Positions 12,899-24,058 of a DNA stretch of 64,000 nucleotides are shown here, one piece after another. Source of the DNA: Melitaea cinxia (taxonomy: Eukaryota > Arthropoda > Insecta > Lepidoptera > Nymphalidae). Every line of letters begins with the position of its first letter. Within the stretch, counting starts at the first letter, position 1. The translations under genes were made by a program, and so were the position numbers. The notes under the pieces are model-generated. The model saw only the letters and a program-made list of their open reading frames with translations, had not been told where the DNA came from and searched no databases. The DNA is taken from assembly GCF_905220565.1 (NCBI RefSeq), contig NC_059416.1, forward strand, positions 7,626,001-7,690,000, written 5' to 3'.

Positions 12899-12991
12899 TA
12901 TCGATATATCGTGATATACCGCATGCGTTTATATCGATACACGATGTTACCAAAGCCTTTTGTATCGATAATATCCAATATACTATCGATA
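12899..12991. promoter_or_regulatory. Cluster of four TATCGATA octamers
   Basis: Exact octamers at 12899-12906, 12932-12939, 12963-12970 and 12984-12991. TATCGATA is the DRE site bound by DREF in Drosophila, and CGATA is bound by BEAF-32. No gene start is visible nearby, so function is unproven; the cluster may be part of a repeat. Confidence 0.6.
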
Positions 12992-13126
12992 TTTTTATCA
13001 TTATGAAATGATAAAGATAAAATTGTAGCTTTTTAGTGTACTCTCAGCGCTTTGCTTAGTGATCATTTTAATAAAGACATTAAGTTAAAATTAATAATAA
13101 AAAGTGTAGTTCTCAAGATGAAATAA

Positions 13127-13165
13127 GAAGTCGTTTTTTTTGTTTGTGAGCAAACACAATTGTTT
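13127..13165 (-). repeat. AACCGACTTC-ended element, 5'-end fragment
   Basis: Only the terminal GAAGTCG, T-run and TGAGCAAACACAATTG part remains. Confidence 0.5.
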
Positions 13166-13437
13166 TCTATAGAAACTGCGTCTGAGATAAAATCTTATCA
13201 ACTTAAAAAAATGTCATTCCAAAGTGAATCTAGTATTGCCAGAAATGTAGATACTTAAAGCGTCAAATACAATACATACAATATAGTATTAAATTCTCTA
13301 AACATTTTATTGAATAATTCCTAAAACATGAAAGTTAAACTACCTCAATGTGTTACACATAAAGGCGTTTGGTTATATTCACGGGTAATCTTTTTATAAT
13401 AAAAAACGAGTATGCTTTAGACCACACTAACGTAACG

Positions 13438-13592
13438 ACACTGAAGTAAAACTTCTTCAGTTCCATCTAACTTATACCTCCCTTTCAACTTTCATTCACC
13501 TCGCCCGATCACACTTTTCGTAACGCTCTCGTCACGCTTTCGCCAGCTTACTCCCAAATCAAGCGTGCATAAAAAAGTTTTACTTCAAAAAT
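13438..13592. repeat. MITE-like element with GAAGTAAAACTT inverted ends, and a diverged neighbour copy at 13680-13880
   Basis: CTGAAGTAAAACTTCTTCAG at 13441 and AAAAGTTTTACTTCAAAAAT at ~13573 are inverted. The core contains CCTCGCCCGATCACACTTTT. A second, diverged copy follows with AAAAAACGAATGTGTTTTAA and CGCCTCCGATCACATTTTTC. Confidence 0.5.
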
Positions 13593-13899
13593 GTCTTCTA
13601 TAAGTTAGGAAGCATACATTATTGTTTAAAAAAGAACTTGTAAAATTTTGCCATATTCGTGATTTTATCAGAAATTAAATTATAAAAAACGAATGTGTTT
13701 TAAATCAGACGAGTAAAGTAAAACTTCTTTAGAAATAGGCCTGCACTGGGTCTTAAATATACGAAACGTAACTGGCTATGAGAGAAAGAGAGAAAGAAAA
13801 TGTGTGCTCGCACATCTCGTTCTTGTTCCGTTCGCCTCCGATCACATTTTTCGTAAAGCTCTCATTATAAAATTTTAAAATTTACTTTTTTAACGTTTT

Positions 13900-15290
13900 T
13901 GTTTAAATTGAATTGTCCATATATAACTTTAATAATTGTCAATAAATTCACTATCTTGTACGAAAGCCCGTAGGTGACGTATTTATTATACCCTCATTAC
14001 CCCTTATTACCCTCATCTCTGTGTCATCTATTTAATCTTGTAAAGAATAATATTAGTATAGAGAGCGAATATATAATTATTAAACTATAGATTTAATTAA
14101 TTGTGAAGTGTTTTATAAATAAATTGGTTACGGTAAACATGTGATCATTATTACTTATGAGTGACCGATATTCTGTAATAAAAACGTTTTTAATTTAATA
14201 ATACGAGACATTTTGTGTCCTGACGTTAATGATTGGCAAACCGTTTACCTATATGAGATATTTTGTACCATAACGATTATCCGCGTCACGGAATTCAGAA
14301 TAATTACATGAATACAAAAATAATAAAAGTGTAGTTTTATGAGTTGCCATTACTAAAATATATGTAGGTAAATGATAAATTGTTTATTTTAAAAATTTGT
14401 GGTTTACGAGTAAAATCATAATTGTATCTATAAAACATGAATAACACACAATAAATGATTATTTTCAAACGAAAATACCAGTTACATATAATTTACTAGA
14501 ATGAAAATATTTCACAATCTACCTTTCTATATACTTCGTAAAGAAAGTGCAATATTAAATGTACTGGACCAAATTTTTGTGTAAGTCCTAAAGTATTCGA
14601 ATTTATAAGGCTTATGCTATAAACGCACTCGCATAGGAATCTCTTATGCACAAGATATCAACTCAACGATTCCCAAGCAATTTATACCAATTCAATGTAT
14701 AAATCTGTTCTTGCATAATAAACAAATTGCATCAATGGATCTCAATAACAAAATTGCTCAAAATCTATTCATAACAACGAATATCCGCCGTGGATAGATA
14801 AATATAGAATCTGCGGGTAGATAACCATTTTATTTTGATCTATATTATATTATATCACTTTAGAAAGTGTGAGAGGTCAAAATACGCTGGCTGCGCGGCC
14901 CGTATCACTTAAAGTTAATAAAAGTCCCCTTGATAATAAATTTAATAGTCTATGAAAGGGAGGTCTCAAACGGTTCTTCCTGTGGCCGACGGAAGACGGT
15001 GATTGGCTCAATTGAGTGGCCTATTCACCAATCAGCGGTAAGATAGGTTATGATAGCTGACCCATTGTGGCAATTTTAAATTGGAAATCTTTCGAAATAA
15101 TGTCAATTGAGGAAAATTTTACGTTAATTAGTTATTGACGTTCGAGCGGTGTATCATAATTATTTTACATTATGACAATATTAGAATGTAACCACCCCAT
15201 GCACTCGAACACAAATATTTTCTCATGGTTAATTTTGATTTTAGTATTTGTTACGTTGCCTTATATTTATGGTTTTGTTGTAAGTTTCTT
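13900..15290. other. Gene-free AT-rich sequence
   Basis: Contains a GC-richer patch at 14960-15070 with opposed GATTGG/CCAATC motifs; otherwise featureless. Confidence 0.35.
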
Positions 15291-15684
15291 TTTGGAACGA
15301 AGTTCCTTACGTCAGGCTTGACATTTGGCTGGGCGACCGAACTGAGAAAAATGTGAGACTAAAACCGTAAGAAAAATATATAACGGAAGTGACGTTATAT
15401 CAGACACACGACTGTATAATATGACGTTTGTAAAACTAAAATATTACTAGTAAACTTTTTTTTTAAATTATTTATGTAATTTTATACTGTCGACAAAAAT
15501 AAATAAACACACGTTTTTTTTTTTATTTCACTTAATAGTTTGAATTATTATTATTATTATTTTGTTTGATTTATTTTATTTTACGGTATTTGTTATTTTC
15601 TAAAATACTAAATTTCCTAAGTACTTTTATGTAGTAAACCAATCAACAAAATTAAAAAAAATCAAGAACTAGAAAATATATATA

Positions 15685-16288
15685 TAATTGTGTTTGCTCG
15701 CAAACGAAAAAAAAAAACCGACTTCAATTACATCGTAGTAATACAACGTAGATCGACGAAAAAATTTGTCAAGTAACTACGCGTTATCAAAGATTACTCA
15801 AAAAGTAGTTATCAATCTCGATAAAATTTATATGTGAGCACATGATATAATAAAAATATCAAAATCGGTACACCCAGTAAAAAGTTATTGCGGATTTTCG
15901 AGAGTTTTCCTCGATTTCTCTGGGATTCCATCATCAGATCCTGGTTTCCTTATCACCAACATTACTTTACATTCTGTACCAAACTCACAGGGATATCTAC
16001 TTTCCAACAAAAAAAGAATTATCAAAATCGGTACATCCAGTAGAAAGTTATGCGGTATAATACAACGTAGGTCGACGAAAAAAGGGTCAAGTAAAAACGC
16101 ATTATTAGATATAACTCGAAAAGTACTTGTTAGATCTCAAATAAATTTAAATGGGACCAAATAACACACCACCTTTCGATTAAAAAAAAATGTCGAAATC
16201 GGTCCACTCAGTCAAAAGTTCTGAAGTAACATACATAAAAAAGATACAGTCGAATTGAGAACCTCCTCCTTATGGAAGTCGGTTAAAA
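15685..16288 (+). repeat. AACCGACTTC-ended element, copy 3, nested between GGAAC..GTTCC palindrome repeats
   Basis: Full-length copy. It lies between two copies of a GGAACGAAGTTCC-type palindrome (15295-15307 and 16338-16350), so it may sit inside another older element spanning ~15290-16375. Confidence 0.7.
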
Positions 16289-16655
16289 TTAACATATTTT
16301 TTTTTCAAATTTTGTTTCATCTATACTATTCGAAGGAACTTCGTTCCTACCTGGTGTCCCATGACACCACATAATTTTGTATTTTATTCATAAATGCTAT
16401 ATTATTTATATATTTAAATAATTAAATCCGAAATTTAATTGTTTCTCTTAATAACTTAAGATTATATTAAATAAATGAGTAAAAAATAAATAGTAATGAA
16501 CTCAATAAGTTCATATTGCGGTAATATGTTGCATACTTAACGAAATAACTTTGATTGGAAATATAAAATGTTTAGTTTTTAGATATATGAGACCTTATAA
16601 GAGTCAAACAGGATATGAAAATTTTTATATGAGAGGAGTCAGACCTTATATGAAA

Positions 16656-18103
16656 CTAGCAGTGCCCGCGGCTTCGCCCGCGTTGAAATCAGTGTGTCAC
16701 AAAGTTTTCCCGGCACACTTCCAGTGAAACTCTCATCAAAATCGGCTTAGCCGTTCCGTAAACCTTCTTCTTGCCAATGGTGGCGCCCTCTCTCCAATGG
16801 TGAAACCGCATAAAAATCCGTTCAGTAGATTTCGAGCGAATGGATCACATACACTTTTGGAGACTTTGTTTTATAAAACACTAACTGTTCCCCGCGACTA
16901 CATCCGCGTGGTTATGAAGATATGCATTACTATTAAGATGTTTAACGCAAATTATTTTTTTATTTCAGTCACTTGAAATGCTTATCAAACTAAGTAACTT
17001 TTTAAAAGGCACAATTTAGTATAATTTAATAGCTATTTTTATAAAATCTCTCTATACACCACATTTTTAGTTTTATTTTTAGGCTGTATATGTTTCATAC
17101 AAACTATCAACCCCAATTAAACCCCCTTTGCGGTGGTATATCATATAATCCGTTCTTAGCGGACGTCTGCTAACTATAATCTACCTCCCTGCCAAATTTT
17201 ATCTTTGTCCAACCTGGATGGATAGACCATCCAGTGATTTTTGAGTTCTCGTGATGAGTGAGTTAGTGACCTTTCTCTTTTATATTACGATGCATTATTT
17301 GGACACCTCCTCACCATCTATAGAGCATACATTTTAAATTTCAAGTCTCTTACTTCAAAAACATAAGACTTTCAACACTTTCAACCCCCTTTTACCCCCT
17401 TAAGGCTCGAATTTCGTAAAATCCGTTCTTAGCAAATGTCTACGCCCTATAAGGAGCCTATTTGCCAAATTTCAAGTTTGTAGGTGTTATAGTTTCGGAG
17501 ATTTCGTGATGAGTGAGTCAACCTACCATCCCCCGTTTTAGCCCCAAAAGGGAGTTGATTTCTAAAGATACATTATTTGGACACCTTCTCATCATCTATA
17601 GAGCATACATTTTAAATTTCAAGTCTCTTACTTCAAAAAAATGGGACTTTCACACAAACTTCCAACCCCCCTTTTAACCCCTTAAGGGTCGAATTTCGTA
17701 AAACTCGTTCTTAGTGGATGTCTACGCTTTATAAAGAGCCTTTCTGCCAAATTTCAAGTTTGTAGGTGTTATAGTTTCGGAGATTTTGTGATGAGTGAGT
17801 CAACCTACCATCCCCCGTTTTAACTCCAAAAGGGAGTTGATTTCTAAAGATATATTATTTGGACACCTTCTCATCATCTATAGAGCATACATTTTAAATT
17901 TCAAGTCTCTTACTTCAAAAACATAGGACTTTCATACAAACTTGCAACCCCCGTTTTACCCCCTTAGGGGTCGAGTTTCGTAAAATCCGTTCTTAGCGGA
18001 TGTTTACATCCTATAAGAAGCCTACTTGCCAAATTTCAAGTTTGTAGGTGTTATAGTTTCGGAGATTTCGTGATGAGTGAGTGACTTTTCGCTTTTATAT
18101 AGA
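16656..18103 (-). mobile_element. Helitron-like element with internal 282-bp tandem repeats (short copy)
   Basis: Minus-strand start TCTATATAAAAGCGAAAAG, end GGGCGAAGCCGCGGGCACTG then CTAG|T. It contains about three tandem units of exactly 282 bp (landmark GTGATGAGTGAGT on the plus strand at 17506, 17788 and 18070). The 3' non-repeat portion matches that of the 24.06-27.02 kb element but without the insertion found there. Confidence 0.75.
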
Positions 18104-18424
18104 TTATAGAAGATTATAGAAGATTAATGACCATGCTATTTGTTTTTTTGACAAGAAAAAAATAAGTATACCTACCTACCCCTTTTTAATTTCTTGTTAC
18201 AATTAAAAACACGGAAAATAAAAGAGATTTTTAATAATTTGGTGATTATTATAATTTAAATAAACAATTATAAGAAATTGTTAACATTTGTGCACGAAAT
18301 GTATGTGGATAACAGCTAGTTATCCAATTTAAAAAATATATAACAAGTTTTCTTCAAAGTATGTTTTAAAGGGAACTTGAATTATTCTTGAGCGATATTT
18401 GTATTAAATTAAATAAATAAATAC

Positions 18425-18657
18425 CTTGTAACATACACACACGGTCATCTGTTTCTACAGTGAGCAACATAATGCTTGTTATAGGTAATAGCCGACTGTT
18501 ATAAATATATATTTTTTTACAAATATACGTAGAAATAATACCTATATTAATAAATAAATAAAAATACTACACCCAAGACTCAGGCGGGAATCGAACCCGC
18601 TACGCGTGGAACAGACAGCGGGACTACTACAAACTGCGCCAACGGGCTAGACACATA
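18425..18657 (-). mobile_element. tRNA-derived SINE (second family)
   Basis: Minus strand: AGCCCGTTGGCGCAGTTTGT (A box) and GGGTTCGATTCCCGCC (B box), then an AT-rich body with TTTATTTATTT and a conserved ACCTATAACA motif. Not a functional tRNA: no cloverleaf 3' half or CCA-adjacent acceptor pairing. Confidence 0.7.
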
Positions 18658-20500
18658 AGAATATTAATAATAGAAACAGAGGGTCAATATACTTTAAATT
18701 ATGGAACATTACAATACTCTTATTTCATCTCTCTATTTAAGATCTATAAATATAATATATATTGTTATTCATTATCAATTGAAACATAATTTAAACGCTG
18801 AAAAGCTTAGTCAATTATTAGACAAACTTTCAAAACGGTGTAACTTATACGGTACCATAAAAAACATGTACTGATCTTTTCTTGGACACGTCTAATACCA
18901 AAAAATCAGGAACACCACTTTCTGCTCATCATATTACGTATTATTTCCTTAATAGTTACTAATTATAGATACAACATTAACTTTCAAAGAAGTAATTACT
19001 AGGCAAATGTTATTTCATACTTATCTTGAATTGTTGTCACTTGGAACAACGATAATATTTGTTTTTGTTTGTATTAAGTATATTATTTATATTAATTAGA
19101 TATAATTACATACATATTTTGTTTATATATCATTACTATTGTTGACAAGAATCCGGGTTAATATTGAAATTAATTGTATAGCAACTAATGTAGGCAAATA
19201 AAATTAAAAATTGCAGATGTCGACACTGTCGTTTATAGGATATATTCATAGACTATATTCATTGAGATTTTTCCTGTAAGTATTAATGTTTCCTGTTCCA
19301 CTTCTATTCATCATGCCCCAATATAAAAACAAAGACATTTTATAAGAAAATATAATAATTAAAATCTATTCGTTTTTAAAAATTCTCTTTGGTGTCAAGA
19401 AATTTTAGATTAGATGGGTCTCGCCTATTAAAAGGAACTTTCAAATGATTTAGTTTGGAATTTTTATTTAAATTATATCAAGCCATTATGTAGCGCTTGG
19501 TTTACTTAATTATTGATGACTCAGAACGTTACAATTTCTTAAGCGGTTGTTCATTACATGATGACCTTAAATTGTTTTATAAGGTGCTTATAATCGTAGT
19601 CCGTCACAAGTTTGAAAGTTGATTACAACACTTATGTTTTATATGTTTAAACGCCTGACAATTAACGGTCTTTAGTACGAGTTTAAAAGGTAGTATTGTA
19701 TATAGTAGAGACTTCCTTATAAAAAATAATAATAGTAAAATATTAAATAATCTATTGTCCAGTAATATAATATTTTTCAGAAATTAATAAGAAAATGGAC
19801 ATTCAATAATCTATAAAATAATAATAATAATAATAATAATAAAACTAGGTATTTATAATATGCGCTATTTATTAAAAGATTTCCTATATAAAATAGATTT
19901 GATATAACATTTTCGTATATAATGGTAAAAATATAATTATTTTCGTGTTTAAATAAATGTTCCGTAATATAATCCAGCGCTTGTGGCATCTCAACTTGTG
20001 TTACAATGTTAAATGATGACATAACAGCGTAATTTAGGTTAATTTAGACATACATTAAGAATTTTCTAAAATGTAGGACACACATACATTTTTATATACC
20101 ACTATTTGACCCGTCGAATTTAGTTCCTTCGTTACAGTTTTCTTTCGTGAATATAACAATTTTCTTTAAATTGTCTTCATACGAACCTTTCTTTTGTAAA
20201 TCAAAATGTAAATTGATAAATTTGGTACAGTCGTTACGAGGTAAATGCTAATTGAGAACAGTATTATTTCGCTGTGGCTAACCTTGATTAAACTTTATTT
20301 CAGACACCATAAATTCTTACAAATTTAATAATTAATTAATTAGATTACTTTATTTCCCACTAGAAGCTCAGCAGATGTTAGAACTGTTTCATAAGAATAG
20401 CCAATGAAAAAAAAAAATTAAGAATGAAATTTAACAATGTAAAAATACTGACTGAATTACGCCAGGTAAAAAAAAAAAACGATTTCTTATGTTTCCGTAC
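18658..20500. other. Gene-free sequence downstream of FAHD2
   Basis: AT-rich, one AAT microsatellite, no ORF with recognisable content. Confidence 0.4.
19816..19843. repeat. AAT microsatellite
   Basis: About eight ATA/AAT units. Confidence 0.85.
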
Positions 20501-20502
20501 CG

Positions 20503-20508
20503 TTTATT
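20503..20508 (-). terminator. Candidate polyadenylation signal of the FAHD2 gene
   Basis: AATAAA on the minus strand about 130 bases past the FAHD2 stop codon. It is the first clean hexamer downstream. No transcript evidence is available. Confidence 0.4.
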
Positions 20509-20636
20509 ATCGAACACATTCTAAAAAGCACAGCCAGTTTACGGTAACGGTAAGTTGAGTATACACTATCAGCTTGTTTAACATTTAATTAGAATCCTGA
20601 ATTATATTGCGGAATAAATAAGTATCCTGTAATCAA

Positions 20637-23600
20637 TTAAAATTTCTCAATTCTTGTTTCAAGAACGCCTATATTTTGAATTTCACTATGAATAACGTCT
20701 CCTGGCTTCAAGTATTCTGGAGGCGATCTGTACATTCCGACACCGCCTGGCGTTCCCGTTAGTATGATGTCGCCTGGCAGAAGTGTCATTATCCTGGAAA
20801 TAATAAAAAATGCACTTTTTTTTTTTTATTTGTAAAATTATGCATTATTACACCTATTATTACTCCTGACAAATGTAGATTTGTAACGTTAAGTTTTATT
20901 AAACCAATATTAGCTGCATTGAATACCTACAGTGTATAATATTTATTTAGAGACAAATTTATGCCAATTACTAAATCCTCAATCTATCACATATAATAAA
21001 ATTATAACAAATCCAATACTATTTTGACATTTTTAAAAACCTAAAAATATATTTTCGTTATCTTTCTGTATGAATACCAAAACTATTGAATCAATTTGAT
21101 TGAAATTAAACATAATTTTGATTTTATATATCAGAATTTAATTTAGTTAGTAATCCGCGGGTACTAAATTTTGTTAAGATTTTAACGACGCATTAGCGCA
21201 TCGGTCATAGCATTGACTTATGGCTGTTGCGATGACGGTTGCTGGTTCGATCCCCGCACATACATTTGTATTGTGCATACAGACGTTTGTAGTGGTCTAG
21301 GCCGTTGTGCTTGTGTAATGTTTGTGATTCCGGACCCCCGACACAGGATTAAATCCTAGTGCGGCCGTTTATTATTAAACAAAAGTAATAAAACTTACGA
21401 GCTAAGTCTCTCAATGACATCTTGTATTTTATGTACCAGCTGATTAGTATTACTTGACTGTTTCAGAACTCCGTTCACACTGCACTTGATGCTCAAGTTC
21501 TGCGGATCTCCAATTTCATCGCTTGTGGTGATGCAGGGACCGATTGGACAAAATGTGTCCATTGACTGGAAAAAGTTAAAAAAATAAGTTTTTGTTTTCA
21601 AGATATGTTGTATTTTATATTATGTAAAAATATTTTTTGAGTTATGTTTCAATCAATATCGTATAGGCAACACTTAAGACATTAAAAAAAATATTTTACT
21701 GTTATTTGTGTGCAATTTATTAAAATAAAATGACAAACATCTGTTTTGTTTATCTGTATAATGTTTAAAAAAATAACCATAAATTGGATTAAAAAAAAAA
21801 TGGTTAAGCCAATAATCGATTACCAAATTCCAGTAACTGATTTGTTTGATAAGTACCAGTTGGTTGCTGTACATGTATTTGTATGCCTGCATTATTAGTA
21901 TAAATGCACTTTACGACTTACGTGTCCAATAATTTACTTGTCTTGAAATTATATAAAAACCTCTATTCCCAACAAAATTGAAATAAATGACGAAAAAATT
22001 GTGAGAAAGGGGGCGTCCATTAATTACGTGAGGTGTTTTTAAATTTTCTGTCCCCCCCCCCCTGGTGAGATATCGTGAGATTTTTTTCAACCTCCTCCCC
22101 CATCCTCAAATCTCACGTGAAATTTTTCAAAATGTGACGTGAAATGTTTCTTACAAACGCGTTGGATTGTTATTGTAAAAAAAAATTGCTTCGTGCTTTA
22201 TTTACTAGTTAAGACTAGTAATCAATATTGCTGAGAGTTAATTATAAGTATAATAAAAATTTAACAATAGAATACTTAAATCGTAACTACTGTGATTAAA
22301 GAAAGAATATCTACTCTAATTCAGTCCATGGAGAATCATGCGCGGTGTCGCGAGACTATTGGAACCAACATGTCCATATGATTTTCAGTAAAATCATCAG
22401 CTCCTTCAACTTCGTTCTGATCTAGCCACTCTAAGCCATTGGCGTTTGCGCACAGTAACTCATTAGCTCGTCTTGTGACAATCGCACTTGGCGGAACATA
22501 CGTGCTTGCTTAGCTGGTGCAATGTGGGCTGTTTCAATCAGAAAAAAAAATGGCGTGATATTTGCCGAGGCCTCCCCTCTCTCAAACGTAAGATTAGATG
22601 AGATTTGACTCGAACCCCTCCCCTCTTAAACATCAAAGTAAGTGCAGTGTGGCTGTTCATTTTTTTTTAACTGGCTTCCCTGTCTAAAGACTTTATTCAC
22701 GCCACTGATCATCACTTCAGCCTATCGCAGTCTACTGCTGGACGTAGGCCTCTACAAGTTCGCAACAAAAATGGCGTGAACTCGTGTATTTTGCCCATAG
22801 TCACCACGCTGGGCAGGAAGGTTGGTGATCGCAGGGCTGACTTTGTCAACCGAAGACGAAAAAGTTGCTCGGCCTCGGCCCGTCTTCGGCCTGTGTATTT
22901 CAAAGACAGCAGTTAGACGGTTATTCCACCATCGGTCGGCTTTGTAAGTACCAAGGTGGTTGTGGAACTGTGTTATCCCTTAGTCGCCTCTTACGAAACC
23001 CACAGGAAGAGAGGCTATATTTTTTACTGCCGTAACCACACGCAAGAACATAAACGAGAGCGTCTGGTGAACCATGATCACGAAGGCGGTTCCCCCAGAG
23101 CGAGATCTGTCCATTAGCATCATGTTAAATAATAATATATATTTTTTAAGTTTTCTTTTCTACATTGTCAACCGAAAAAAGCTAATATGTCTAAGTCAAG
23201 TAATTGTGTATGGATTTTTTTTTAAATAATTATGACGTAATATTTAAATTTAAACACACATGACACTCGATATAAAACATAAAATAATCTCAGATTGGTT
23301 TAAAAAGATTAATGTAACACTTCAGATAATGTCAATAACGATATAAGAGTAGCGAGATACACATCAATAGAATTTAAGTATTCATATAGATTTAGACAAC
23401 GGAGAAACAATAAAAATGTTATATAATTTATTTGGAATTTTCTACTGATAGCTGTTGGTGGGTTGAAAATATATGTATGTATGTGGCAATAAATTCATTT
23501 TATTATATTATAGAGAATAACATTTATACACTTCAAGGATGGCAAGAAACGGATTACCTAATGGTTACCATAGCTTCAGTATTACCAGGAGCATCATAAG

Positions 23601-24003
23601 CGCGTTGCCTTCCCCCGACCCTCCCCAGTTCATGTGTCATGTTCACATTAAATATTGTAGCACTCAGCCTTATTATAACCTATGTTTAATTTATTGTGTA
23701 ATTAGCGATAACAAATAGTGTAGGTATACTAACGAGGCACACGTAACAACCTACAAGACTACGAGAAAGTTTAGTCATCTATACTAACATACCTTGCCAA
23801 GTAAGAACTGTCCCCCATTTTTAGTTTTCTGCCAGTCCCTTGCACTGATGTCTTGGGCGACAGTGTAGCCCAAGACATAGTCGAATGCGTTAGCTGCTTT
23901 CACGTTACTAGCCTTTTTACCAATTACAACTGTCAATTCAACTTCCCAGTCTACTTTCTGTGGACAAGATTTTAAAGATAATTGTATCCATTTATTTGTT
24001 TAA

Positions 24004-24058
<55 letters not shown>

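Noticed and set aside
18575..18655. Possible tRNA genes here and at 21195, 29150, 45985 and 57436
   Set aside because: A and B boxes are present, but the 3' half lacks tRNA pairing and each is fused to a SINE body.
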